A stretch of DNA of 64,000 nucleotides, from positions 3,100,001-3,164,000 of the forward strand of contig PZJY01000001.1 of assembly GCA_031472005.1 (NCBI GenBank), given 5' to 3'. Within the stretch, counting starts at the first letter, position 1. Every line of letters begins with the position of its first letter. Under the pieces are notes generated by a model. The model did no database searches and was not told where the DNA came from. It was given only the letters and a program-made list of their open reading frames with translations. Positions 26,415-38,822 of the stretch are shown piece after piece. A program made the translations under genes and the position numbers. The stretch is from Tetracladium setigerum (lineage: Eukaryota > Ascomycota > Leotiomycetes > Helotiales).

Positions 26415-29400
26415 CCCAAATCTCATATTGCGGCATGAGAGTCACTTTACTTTACGGAAATGGCATAATATAGCAAGGCATGGCACCACACAACCAGCAA
26501 CACGAAGGCACAATAAGTGACAGAGGAGACGAGCTCCACGTTTGGGAGGCAATAAAGCATGTTCAGCGACAAAATCGTATTTCTTGGGGGTTTCTAGCGG
26601 GCGTAACGGATTGAGATTGTTGATTTCTATTTCTGATTTTTGGGCATATTTCGCAGGCGAAATCCTTTCACTTCGTTTGTACAGATACCACACGTTCATT
26701 TGGGGGTTTGGAGAAGCTGGAGAGCCTCTCGCTTCAGAATATTTCCGTTTACAGATTGAGAGATGAATATCAGGAGTGTATTGGGATATACTACGGAATT
26801 AAAGATGGAAAGCTCAAGCTACTGGGGAGTCATAATAATTGTGTTTCAACCCTTTCAGGCATTCTACATATGCAATGAAAGATTTATAAGAACAGCATAT
26901 TCCTCGCTACCAGCTGCTCTCTGTGATCCCGGCGGGCTTTCTCTCTTCCGTTCATTTCCGTTGGCAAGGACCAGCCAGCAACGCTTTTGGGGTCGATGAA
27001 CACCCAGATCTTGACATCGGAGTGGTTGCATCTCCAGCAGGGTCAACCCTTCTTCGCGATCCATGTTTCAACCAACATTTCCAATTACACCAAGTATCAC
27101 CAGATCTATAGAGCTCCTAATATATGACTCGGGGGGAAAGGAAGGCTGTACTCTCATCACATCTGCATGTTCATCAGGTCAATTATTGTCAGATTTCTTG
27201 TCAAAATCTAAGACATACTTGCACCAGATCCTCAAGCCGTCCTATCCTGTGTCTGATTTAACCGAACCTGCATGTCAAGCTTCCCCTTTCCGGGGATCCG
27301 CACATCATTTTGTTTTTTCTTCTACATTTATTGCACTAGAAACTTCCTACTCCACCTTGTGCCTTTGAGGCGGCTGCTTCCTGGGAGCCTGGATTTCTAA
27401 GGTCGCACCCCCACCTCCCGGTCTTGTTGTGTACACTTTGGACTCTGCATGATCGACCCAGCACGGTGGCAATACTTGTCCAACCTGATTGATATATTAT
27501 TGCGACATATTATCAGACCAAGGCATACATACCGCGACAGCACAAGAGCTCGAGCTCCATCACGGACATCCCCATATCACTTGCATCCCCTCCTCCAGGA
27601 GTGACCTTGCTTCACAACCAGCGAACGCGCAATCCTACTCTAACACACTCCGTACCATAATCCAGTAGCACTAGCAGTCCAGCAGATCTTACCAAAACGG
27701 TTATCTTTGCGACAAACGGTTTCCTGTCCCCATCTCACTAGCGTCGGTGATTGAGCGATCTCCGGGGGCCGGGCTGATGAGAGAAACACGCAGCAGGTAC
27801 TGTAGGTATTTTGATGGATGAGATCATGAGACAAGACAAGCGAGCAAGTGTTGTGTCGCTTGGGTTTCGTTGTGGGGGACCAAGTGGCGGAACAGCGTGA
27901 GGCTAAAAGTATTTCACTGCACTGCTCCACCTGAAGGTTATGACTTGGACCAGGCTGCGGTCAATGTGGATAACGGCCCGTGTTGTGGTGGTGAACTTGA
28001 AGTGATGGTGGAGGAGGGGAAGTCTGTGAATTAAGCGAGCATGTCTTGTCTTGTCTGGTCTTTTTCCTTTGCCCCTTTCTTCATGCAGAACTGCCTGATA
28101 TGTATGTACTTCCGTACTGTACCTATTGTCCTCCGGCCGGTACAGTAGTACCTGGCACACTTTGGCTGCCTTGCTGGAGATACCTGTACAGTACAGTACC
28201 TTAGGGTTAGGTATCCCGTCTTTTTACCCTGAGTGGGAAAATCTAATTATTTTAATTTTATTTGAGATAAGGGAACGCGGAATGGCGAGCAATAATAATG
28301 AAGCGCATATTATATGCGCGAAAGCTGCGGCTTGAAAAAAGATCACCAACAAATAATGTTACATCATCTCGCGGTTGGTCGCATTTTCCACGAAGTAAAA
28401 GGAAAAGCCCTGGTCCATTTATTGCTGATTGGCCACACAGCTCAAAAGCCGTATTCCCTCGAATCAGAATTCTGCTCCGTGGTCGATTGTTTTCCATGTT
28501 CTATTGTTTTTCCTCGTTGGTTCCGGGTATTTATTTTAGAGTTCACAAGATTTCCCTTCGAAAAAAAAATAAAAAATTGCTATTCTTGAGCTTTGGCCTC
28601 TATAGTAAGAATGTACGTGAGCGCAAGCTTTCATGTCCCTACTCAACTTTAAAAAGGAGAGATGACCGAAAAGGTGTATTTCTCACGGTCAACCGCCCAC
28701 CAATCTCTCCTGCTGTCAAAGCCCAAGCAAAAAAGCCAACTATTGCTCGCTCGCTTAATGAATTAACAAGAGGTGCGGCGTTGTGAGCTGAGAGTTTCTG
28801 CAAATGATATTCCCTTGCTCGCTTTGCAAAACCTGACAAAACATTACGAAATACGATTCTCGAATCAAAAAACTGCCAAAGCTTAGGTTTGGCTTTTTCT
28901 CAAGCGCGAACCGGTACTTGTCTATTTTTCCAATGTACTGTACGTGGAGCTCTGTACTTTCGTCGAACTTCTTCCCACAAGCCGCCCCACGCCACGCCAC
29001 CGCAACGTGGAAAAACTCGGACCCCCTTCAGACTTCGGCGACTTCTCACGTCAGGGGAATAACGTGGTATAAGCTTTGCACAAAAGGAGGGGATGATTAT
29101 TGAATGTCTCTGATTGAGATTCTGACATTCTGTTCACTCTCCAGCCTCCAAGGGGGGCTTTGCAAGCTCCTCCTGGTCTGGGCGTCCTCGAGGAATGGAG
29201 GACAAAGAAAATCTGCCGATCCATGAACTTGCAGGCAAAGGTTAAATTATTTGCAAGCTAAAGTCTTTTCTTATTAATACGGAGGAGTACTCCGTGTGCG
29301 CGTGGAAAAGTTGTTGTTTGGGAGTTTAAATCGATTGCCGAAAGGCAGATCCGACTGGAAGGTTTACCTTGATGGTATGTTGCGAAGTCTATCTCTCCGT

Positions 29401-30634
29401 AAACGAGATTCTATACGATTTATCTGCAGCATCTAACAGGACAAAGGCTAAAACTGAGACGCCGGAGGGGTCGACCGTTCACTAATGTAACCAACAAGAC
29501 GCCTTCTGCTTCTCCATGTAGGTTCAAGTCAAAGCTTCAAGCGCAACAGGGTCCAACACACCTGATGAAGTATGACTCTGGAGTCTGGACATCGGATCCA
29601 AACATCTTCAACGACACAATCATACATCAACCCGGAAAAGGGATTTAACAATGACCACGCATATGCGGAAGCGGTCAAATCTCGTATTTCTGGGGACTAC
29701 TGGGAAGCTTCTCGCCAAAAAAAAAAAAAAGCACCTGCTTGGACCTGTTCCCGATGCATCATGACGCAAGTAACGAGGTGGTATCTGGAGCCGAGAAGGG
29801 TCTGAAGACTTGGTTGAACGCAGGTTTGAATTCGAAATTCTTTAGACGTTTCGGATTATTTGACTTTGGGAGAGATAAGATACGATCTAGCCGGCTCTCT
29901 GCAAGGTTTGGATGGGGTGCTGAGAAAGTTGCAGAATCGTATGACAAGAAAAAAAATGGTAAAACTCAACTCATAAACGCACATATCATATACGGAGTAC
30001 GACTGCTCGGAAGGCTCTCTGGGGCTGGACTTTTTGATCGTCCTTTACTTGATTATCAACAATCATTTCCAATCTGGAGATTCCGATTCCGCATGCTCTA
30101 CTTCCGCGGGTAGGAAAATAACATAATACTCCAGCGCCAACTAATAAGGCCATATTGACATCAAACGCAATTAATTTTGCTTTTCAATTTGGAATGGAAA
30201 CAGGAAAGAAAGGTAAAATTCAACGATACCCTGTTCTTACATTGCTCATTAATGGTAGAGCCTTTCTCAATAATGATCGCAATCCCAGCCCGACGCGTGA
30301 TATTGAGGGGAGGTAGTTGTACCAGCCCAAGCAGAAGAAGGACTGTATGAAGTTCCAGATTATTCGGCACAATCTACAGTAAACACTCACTTGAAAGCGA
30401 AAAACAGAGCGGGCATCTCCCAAATCCCCGACCACTTGGTGTTACACAACGAAGACATTCCATAAAAGTTGAGTATGTACCTGCTCCTAATCTTGAGCCA
30501 TAGTGCGCCAAAAAACCCGATTGCCATCCACATTCTTTCCTCCATTCCTCACTCATTCGTATGCCTGCAGACTGCAGCCTGCATACTGTATCACGATACA
30601 ATTGCCCCTTTCCAAGCCCAGCGTGGCGTGCCTC
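26415..30634. other. Gene-poor, partly AT-rich region
   Basis: 4.2 kb without a supported gene. 28200-30200 is AT-rich with homopolymers (A14 at 29717-29730) and the 17-base palindrome GCGCATATTATATGCGC at 28303-28319. An inverted ACGGAG...CTCCGT sits at 29279-29295 and TACGGAGTAC at 29991-30000. This could be decayed transposon sequence, but I see no recognisable element end or transposase. Confidence 0.4.
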
Positions 30635-31336
30635 TCACATCTCGATAACCAGCATATCAACAGCTCCATCTCCCCAAATACCAATAACACTCATCGCAAA
30701 TCCAACCCCAGCAATCGCAGTTCTGACAGCCTGTCCCAGCGTGAAGCCCTGCATCCTCTCTCGAATTTCTTCTCCGTTGATCTCCTCCTCTCCGTCATCA
30801 GCCTCGCTCATCGTCCCCTCGCTATCCCGATCACTGGTGCCTAGAACCTCATACGAAGCATCCATCTGCCTACCTCTAATCTGCGGTTTTGCGCGTGTAG
30901 TCTTCGTCGTGCTAGTCGCAGGCGCCGTTGTAGGTAGGAAGTAGTCTGTGAACGCCGAAGCGCCGATAAAGAGCGTGCTCCAAAGAAGATAAGGATGCTT
31001 CTGACTGCGAGGAGAGAGGAAGTAGGCAAGCAAAAATGAGGAGCTGCTTATTCCTGCGAGAGCGCGGAGGTGGATGGTGGAGGACGTGGAGAGGGAGCTT
31101 AGCGATTGGGAGGCGAGGGGGCGGAAGGGAGATTGAGGAGGGTGGGAATGGTGAACGCCGAGAGAGAGTATGAGAGGCCCTTTGCATTAGCTTTGTTAGT
31201 ACATATATATATATTATTCTGCACAATGGCGAGAAGTCGTAGGATGAGAGTGGTAGAGAGGGAGGTTACTCACGGTGAGCAAGCCGACTGATATTGAGCC
31301 CACGAACTTCAGCGTCGACACAGTCTTTCCTGCCAT
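30635..31336 (-). CDS. ATG33: Mitophagy protein Atg33
   Basis: Small mitochondrial outer-membrane protein needed for selective mitophagy. Exon 1 (31336-31274) encodes MAGKTVSTLKFVGSISVGLLT. The second exon begins GLSYSLSAFTIPTLLNLPSA, the hallmark Atg33 N-terminus with its first TM segment. It continues with LRALAGISSSSFLLAYFLSP and HPYLLWSTLFIGASAFTDYFL (second and third TM). After a charged loop it ends with the TM-like IAGVGFAMSVIGIWGDG, stop at 30635. The frame breaks once: one extra base in the run of five G at 31117-31121 joins the LPSAP segment to SLSSLSTSSTIHLRA. Corrected length is 202 residues. As written, translation would stop 10 codons later. It is divergently paired with the dienoyl-CoA reductase gene. 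Confidence 0.88.
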
Positions 31337-31711
31337 CGCTGCGGTGACTTCTTCGATCTCTGGAAGGGGGAACAGTGTTTAGACAGCTATTGATTGAGTG
31401 GTTTGGGTCGTTCCGCTGCACAACATGCAATCAGGTAGGTATGGGATGACGATGTTGAGAGCAAGAGGCGGCTACAGGAACAAGCTCCAGATTCCCCCAC
31501 ATACCGCATGGACCAATAGACGCTCCGTTCGCTGTCAGCGTTTGGACCGAGGCACAGGAGCGCTCGGCTCGTATCCAAATGTTACGGCCGTTTGAAGACA
31601 ACAACTGGACTAATAAGTTAAAAGAGAAAGCCTTTACTTCGTTTCTTCTTCTTCTTCTCCTCTCCACACTCCTTTCTCTTTCGCACATCTATCTACGCTC
31701 TCTAGCACTCA
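31337..31711. other. Divergent promoter, ATG33 / dienoyl-CoA reductase
   Basis: 375 bases between two start codons, with a CTT-rich (TTCTTCTTCTTC) pyrimidine tract at about 31640-31680 just before the + strand start. No other feature seen. Confidence 0.5.
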
Positions 31712-32781
31712 ATGACCACCCGAAACGATTGTCTCTCGACCGTCTGGCGCGATGGCATCTTTGGTAACAAACGCTTTCCATCCAGAGGATAGGTACATAG
31801 GGACCTTAGCTAACCTCAATCTTTAACGTAGACAATAAAGTAGTCTTTTGCACCGGCGGCGCAGGCACCATCTGCAGCGTCCAAGTCAAAGCTATGATCT
31901 ATCTCGGCGCCAATGCATTCATCATTGGCCGCAATGTCTCCAAAACCGAATCCATGGCCAAAGAGATGGCCACTCTCCGCAAGGGGGCTAAGGTCATTGG
32001 CTTGGGTGGGCTAGATGTGAGGAAGATAGAGGATATGGAGCTTGCAGTCGAGAAGTGTGTGAAGGAATTAGGCGGGATTGACTTTGTCATGTAAGGAAGG
32101 CTCCCGGATGATCACCAAACAACCTTTGTTGTGCCGAACAAGATAACTAATTATTTATCTGATTTACTTAGTGCTGGGGCAGCAGGAAACTTCATCTCCC
32201 CTCTCGAAGGCCTCTCGGCCAATGCATTCAAAACCGTCATCGACATTGACACGATCGGTTCGTTCAATACATTCAAGGCTACCATTCCACAACTCGTCCT
32301 CTCCGCGAAGAAAAATCCCAATACTGGCACAAATCCCTCATCAGGTGGGAGGATAATCTTCATCTCGGCTTCCTTTCATTTGGCTGGGATGCCGTTGCAA
32401 GGTCATGCTGCAGTGGCCAAGGCCGGAGTTGATGCTCTTTCTGCCACCGTCGCACTGGAGTACGGCCCCAGAGGAGTGACGAGCAATATTATTACGCCAG
32501 GTCCTATCGCTGGCACAGAGGGAATGGCTAGGTTGGGAGGGAAGGATCAGAGTGACAAATCGTTGTTTAAGAAGGTACCTCTAGGGCGGTGGGGTAGCGT
32601 AAAGGAAATTGCGGATGGTACTATATACTTATTCAGTGACGCTGGAAATTTCGTAAATGGAGAGGTATTGGTCATAGATGGTGGTGACTGGCGGTCGCCG
32701 GGTTCGGTCGGGGGTGCTGGAGCTTATCCAGACTACCTGCTGGATGATACGTTTGTGAGAGCAAAGAAGTCCAAGTTATAG
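31712..32781 (+). CDS. SPS19: Peroxisomal 2,4-dienoyl-CoA reductase (SDR family)
   Basis: NADPH-dependent reductase that removes double bonds from polyunsaturated fatty acyl-CoAs so that beta-oxidation can proceed. Exons 31712-31763, 31832-32090 and 32172-32781 give 306 residues with no break. Visible features are the cofactor motif CTGGAGTICS, the N-A-G-type core IAGAAGNF, and GRIIFISASFHLAGMPLQGH followed by AAVAKAGVDALSATVALEYGP. The usual SDR Tyr is replaced, as in peroxisomal DECR2 enzymes. NIITPGPIAGTEGMARLGG is diagnostic of this subfamily. The protein ends in SKL, a canonical PTS1 peroxisomal targeting signal. Mitochondrial homologues lack that tail, so location is well supported. Confidence 0.94.
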
Positions 32782-33048
32782 TTTGCTCTAGACAAACAAC
32801 TACTTTCAAAGTGGAATCATTTTCAATGCACCAGCCAAGGTCATTCATCGCCTTGCTTGCACGTATTTCCCCCGCATTCACATCCTACCTGACTCCAAAA
32901 AGTAGGATTACCAGACGACAAAATAAGAGACCTTTGCAACCATCGCTACCTCCAATGCCGCTCCGCCCGCTCTATGGTTTCCAGAAAACTCCACCATGCT
33001 TCATTATTTTTGTTTCATCTTTGCTCGTGGCTATCATCAGTTCAGTCA

Positions 33049-35702
33049 CTATAAATCGCGGTGGTAGATATTGTGGAGGATTTTCCAACACCACATAGCG
33101 ATCGGATCGCTGGCCTTCAAATCCTGGATCCAGTCTAGCATTAGTCTGATGCTTTCCGTGTACTCTGACTCGAACGTCTGGCCACAAAGATGTTTCCTTA
33201 TATCCCTCAACATGCGGTTGTGTTCCGTCATGTGGAAAATGAGGAGAATGCCCATAAAATTTTGCGACCAGCAGAACATATACGGGACCATTCGTTTCTG
33301 CCTCGAAGTTGGTGAGAGTGTCAGAGGCCACTTGATGCAAGCCTTGAATGGTTATTAGTATTTATGGCAGAGCGAAGGGTAATGATGGACTTACTCGCAA
33401 ACATTCAGCAGCACCCTCCGCATCAAGCTGGCTCATTTGATCAGGAAAATGTAATGCTTTATAAATATAAGGTCGATGAACGATATACTTTGCATAATAG
33501 TATCTCGATCTCAATAGGGCAATCTGGATATCATAAACGTATGCATAGTGAACGGGCTCCTTGTCCAAGTCCTCAGTGAAGAGTGGCCCTTGGGTAGGTG
33601 GTTGTGGGGAGAGACTCGGATCAACAGATTGGGCGAACGGAGCGACAGGAGGAGGTTGAGGCGACGGAAATGCAGCAGGATCGTCTTCAGGCCATTGCAA
33701 TTCTCTGGGCAGCATGCCTCTCCATTGCGTTAGAGACTCTGCCAGTTGCTTGAGCGACGATGCCGATGGTACTGACTCATCGGTCATAGGGGTATCTGAG
33801 CTATTCATAGCTATTTTTTGGGGCTAAGGTTAGTCCAGAGCGGGTATTGTTACATGCCACGGAAAAGTTGCACCAGATTCAAGAAATAGAATGACCCACA
33901 ATCATTTATACTGTGGTGAAGATTTGCACATAAGCGCCTGAGGGCCAGTTGCGAGGCATAGTGAGCTTCAAAATGCGAGACTTGATTTCCGTGGTGGTCT
34001 GCTTCGCAAAAGGCGGCGTTGAAGCTGGGCATCCCGACCCTGTCTTCTAGACCCGCAATGCCAGTAAGTGGTAAGTCCAGCTCCAGATTCAATGCGCTAC
34101 AAACCAAATGGTCAATCACCCATCCGACAAAGGCCAAATAAAAGTAATTAGACTTACGTTTCCATAATAACGCAATGCCAATATGCGCGTTTCACTAGAT
34201 CGCCCCGGGGTGTGTTCCAGTCAATCGTGTTGCTGAACCAAGTCAGCAATATTCTCCCCATATTCCCAACCTCCACCCACATTTGCCTCGTAGCAGTGCT
34301 GGAGACTGGTAATTAGTTTGGCTTACCACGTAATAAGAGTCTGACAGGCGAATGAAGCAGAGACCGTCATTCTCCAGAAATCCTGTTGCGTATGAGTATT
34401 TAATTCGGCTCTTCCACATCACAAGGCCACAAACTGACCTGGTGACGAAAGCATGATTGATAGTAAAGCCTGGAGGATACCAAAAGATTAGCATTGCCTC
34501 TCAAGGGCGAGGTACACCTCAAGATGTAAGTGGAAATGTGGCGTACTCACGCTGCCAAAGAGTATATCTGTATATTTTCAAGTTCGCACTGACTGAGAAC
34601 AAAGCCTATCCGTCTCCTTGCCTCGGTGAAAAGAGCGAGGCCTGGCGGCCTGTCCTGTGTCCCTCCTCGAATTCCGCTTGGATGGCCAGCTGTAACACTA
34701 ATAGGAGTCCCGCGGGAGCCCTCTATTGACAATTCTCCCAACGCAAACACGAGGAGCGCCAACACCGACTCGTTGTCGCCGTTAAAGCCCTCCGAGTTCA
34801 CCTTTGCAAGAATAGTCGACATGAAGTATTGCCGATCCAAAAAGGGATACAAAAAGTTAAAGGTGTCGAAGTAGGCCGTGGCGAGTCGATACATAACATC
34901 CCGAGTCAAAGCCGGGAATATCATCCTCGTCCCAACAGAGGTCCTGGTTGCTTGACTTTGCATTCCTAGGAACGGTTGCTTTTGCAATTGATCATCTTGG
35001 GGCAGTGAAGCAAACCCTTTAGACAACCACACCAAAAAGGTTGCCCCATCCTGCTCATAAGTATTCACGTCCCCTATATTGGATGGCAGAGTTTGCAACA
35101 TTAATTGCTGAATGGCGGGCCATGTCAATATTTTATGGGCGGCAGGATAGTGTCGATACGACTGACTTATTGCAGCCCCACTGGGACTCGAGTGTTGAGA
35201 CAGACGAAAAGAAGGGGTGGAGTATGCGGTAGTATCATCGTTGTTGGCACTGAAGGACGGTTGAGAAGCAGAGGACGATTGCGCAGATCCAAAACCCATA
35301 GGCATCGCCCGAGTTGGTATTTGATCAACCTTGCCCTCTAGCCTCTTGAGTCTCTCCAAGATCTCTACTAAGGTTTTGTCTTTCCTGGGAAGCACTTAGC
35401 ATGTCGCCTTGTACTATAGCAATCCAAATCTAGCCGCTGACAGGGTAGCATGGCGGAGAGAAGTTCTTCTCAGGGCGGTTGGACTTGGGTTAACTATCCA
35501 AAACTTACTTTGTCGGCTGGGGTTCCCTATACGCACACTCCAACTTCATGCGCTGGCAAAGACCACACTTCGGACGTTGTTCATCACATTTTTGCTTCCT
35601 GGATCTGCATGTTTCGCAAGCTTGGGCCGCAATCGATCCTCGAGCCTGGCGAGCACCGGTCGGATTCGAGGAGCTGGCACTAGATCCGGGTTCCAGATTC
35701 AT
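33049..35702 (-). CDS. Zn2Cys6 transcription factor with fungal-specific domain
   Basis: Nuclear regulator; target genes unknown. Exon 1 starts at 35702 and carries the binuclear zinc cluster CETCRSRKQKCDEQRPKC then GLCQRMKLEC (C-x2-C-x6-C-x6-C-x2-C-x6-C). A donor GTAAGT follows at about 35508. The next exon starts with a linker/coiled-coil KDKTLVEILERLKRLEGKVDQI, as in the Gal4 group. Further exons carry the middle homology region: LATAYFDTFNFLYPFLDR, ALLVFALGELSIEG, SLAALYYQSCFRHQ, NTPRGDLVKRAYWHC and LNLELDLPLTGIAGLEDRV. The last exon ends MLDWIQDLKASDPIAMWCW, stop at 33049. About eight exons, all resolvable in phase as far as I followed them. No clear target cluster sits beside it. Confidence 0.85.
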
Positions 35703-38700
35703 CGTGATTTCGTCACTTCTTGGTCTGGGTGTGGGATGGAGACTGGGATGACTTTATGAGAGAGTACCAGGTGGAACAAATCCGTGGGAGGGGCGCGGCT
35801 GATGACGTTGAAAAGCAATTTTCACGAAATCTCTGGATGCCGAAATCCCAGAATGAGACAAATGCCTTTCCTTTGTCTTTTGTCGCCAAAGTCTTGCGCG
35901 AGAAGAAGCATTTGGATTTGCTGACTAGGCCATACCCCCTTCTAGGAGAGCGACTGGGACATTCAAGAGCGTGAGTTGAGCGAGCGAGGCTGGGAATAGG
36001 AGATTCAAGAGGCTCGATGGTCGTCCCTCCTGCTCCTCAGAGTGCTGAATTGGTAGGTAAGGTACCTAGGAAGGAAAGGAGGAGGTCGCCTCGCTAGATG
36101 GTGGTGTGGAGGTAGAGTCTGGAGCTGAGAAGCGACCAGGCGGCTGTCAGGATGGGTGGTGCGTTGCGTCGCAACTTCTGGAGTTGACAAGTTGACGAAC
36201 AAGACGGCAATTATTTCAACCCAATGAAGAAGTGCACGAAAAGAATGCTTCCTAGCATGGCTCTGGTCAATCTCATCGGAGATGGTGTCCGCTTCCGACC
36301 CTGACGTTAGACCTGAGCAAACGACGATGTCGACGGTGCGAAAGAGTTTTCCGATAGAAATATTGTTCATCAACCCGCGACCACCGCCAGAGAGAGCTGG
36401 AACTCAAATCGCACACTGGGCAGCGACGTGATGGTGGCTCTGCCTGCCTGCCAATCCATGGGAGGGACAGAGGGGCGAACAACATCCAAAGCAGTATTGG
36501 GCCGATGGAGCGAGTGGCCCTTGAAATTTGTACCATGGGAATCAGAAGCTGGAGAGAGAGCGAGGTAGATCTATCAAGAGCATGTCATCCCAAAACCATG
36601 GGCTTCGAGGTCGATGAGGCTCCTTTGGCGGGAGGAGGGAAGGAACTGGAGTTCGGGAGTTTGTCGAGTTAGGGAACAACAGAATCAAGCCAAGTGCGAA
36701 TGAACAGGAGAGCAAAAGCGATATTTACTATTCAAATACCTGGAGGGGAGCGAGACAAAGAAGGCTGAGAGGAGGATTGAGAAGAAAGTGATGGGATGTT
36801 TCTCAGCGCACAGGAGATTTTTTCTCTCACTCACTCACACTCTCTCTGTCTCTCTCTCTCTGTGTTGTGTGTCTGTCTCTCTGTCCCCTTTTTTTCCCAT
36901 CCAGCCGGGAGCCTCCCCAACCCCTGGAAGCGCTTTAAGTTCTTTTGACAATCAGAGCTAGCAAAGAAAGTTGCTTTCCAGGAGACAGGAGAGTCGTGGG
37001 GATTTCCATCCGACTTGCAACGGAATTCAGCTCCCCACGAATAAGAGGCTGTCGTCGTCACCAACCGACGCAAGGCTCTGCTCCCTCGCTATTCAAATCT
37101 CAGCCCCAACGATGAGGTGACGTTGGAGAGACGAGACATGGGAGGGTTCAAATGTGACCAAGCGTCAAAGTACTACCGCTCTCCTCCATGTGCCAGACGC
37201 AGACGCAGACGCAGACGACCCGCAGCCATGTTCTCGGTTCTAATGATGCGTCACCTCCAATAATGAGAGGTTATTGATATCTCAAGAACCATACAAGAAC
37301 CACACACACCCTTTGACGACCCGCCTCTTCATTCAGTTGCCATGCGAGCAAAGGACCTCTCGAACGACCAAGGGGTCATACAACAAGGCCAGAGCGCGCA
37401 AGATATGCTTATTCTGTGGATGCTATAAGGTCATGCAAGCCTATCCGAATTCCACGAGGGAGACGCAGAAGGAGCGTGTTCGCCTCCTCCGCTAGAGCAG
37501 ATGTTAGCGACTCTTTGCAGCAAAGTTTCTTTGCTTGACTATTAAATATGGCACCAAGGCAAACTCGTAAGTGTTTGCAATGCGATGTGCTTTCGTAACA
37601 AAGACATGGGCGAGAAATCTGCAGGATGAAGAGCAGATGGCAACAAGACTTTGTCAGAAGTGCGAACCGAGATATTAACTAGAGATCATTTGCATAGGTA
37701 GGACCGCGTATTCTTGTCTTGGGCCTTGGACTGCCCTGAGCCCCGAGTAGAATTCCTATGCGTAAATAACCCATCGGGCGCGCGCGCGGTGGGAAAGTTG
37801 TGCGATTATTGCGGTTGTTGCATCTGATGCGGGCGATTTGAGACGAGAGAGACAGGGAAAACCTAATGATATTTTGGTCATTCGGCGATCACTGTCACAA
37901 GCGGCCGATCTCAAGACCTAATAACGTTGCCACCCATGTATCTCCAAGTCATGGTTCTCACGGCGAGGGAGGAGGAACGTCATTGACGTGTTCCCTCGGG
38001 GCGATACGAGTACGTGTTGCATATTTCAAGGGCGGAGATTACCCAAAAGAACATAACATCTTCCTGGTCTATCTTGTCGAGGGCTTTTCAGCCTCAGAAC
38101 AGTCCACTTCGCTCCCCCAGTATCCCATGCTGCTCGAGGCCACCTCGGACAATGCCAATCCGCGAATACGGAAATCTTTGTTGATTAAAAGCCCCGAAGC
38201 GCTCGAGAAACCCGGGCAGGAAATCGAATTACAGTGTTGACACGTCATCTCATCTCATCTTCCTCTATCTTATTTCCTCATGAATAAGACCAACAACGCC
38301 GACACCAACACTCGGGAATATCCCCTCGGCAGCGACTTCCTCGAGCTTGAGGAAAGCCATGCCATGTTCCAATTAAGTAGCAGCGGCAGAGGGTTGTCGA
38401 TCATGCCAAAGTCGAAACTCGAAAAACCAAGATGAATCCCGGCCCAAATCTTAGTAAATACATGCCCAATAATGGAGCGACAATTTTTGACAGACAAATT
38501 TCTATTGGTACGAAAAAATATTGATAGACAGGGTGTGCTAGATTAAAAGGGCTGTGTTGGGATTCATTCGTTCCTGGCATATGTACTTTTTTGGGGCTCA
38601 CCCTAAAGGGCCCAAACACTTAACATCGTACGAACAATTTTTCACACGATTTCGCGGTACAACACTGCCCTAGGAAGGCGCTTTTAAGGCCAGCAACATG

Positions 38701-38822
38701 GACATATCATAGGTAATCAGAAGAAGACAGCGAAAAACATATAATTGGAAACTCATTTCATTAAAGCTGTTTGTGATACTGAGTCCAAACAACAACCCTC
38801 GACCAAAACATCAACTCGAAAA
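35703..38822. other. Long intergenic region upstream of the Zn2Cys6 gene
   Basis: 3.1 kb between the regulator start and the 3' end of the DUF3445 gene. It contains a (CT)n stretch at 36841-36862 and an AGACGC hexamer array at 37195-37216. Short open frames are not convincing. Long upstream regions are common for regulator genes. Confidence 0.45.
37195..37216. repeat. Hexanucleotide microsatellite (AGACGC)n
   Basis: Between three and four perfect copies of AGACGC in tandem in non-coding DNA. Confidence 0.8.
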
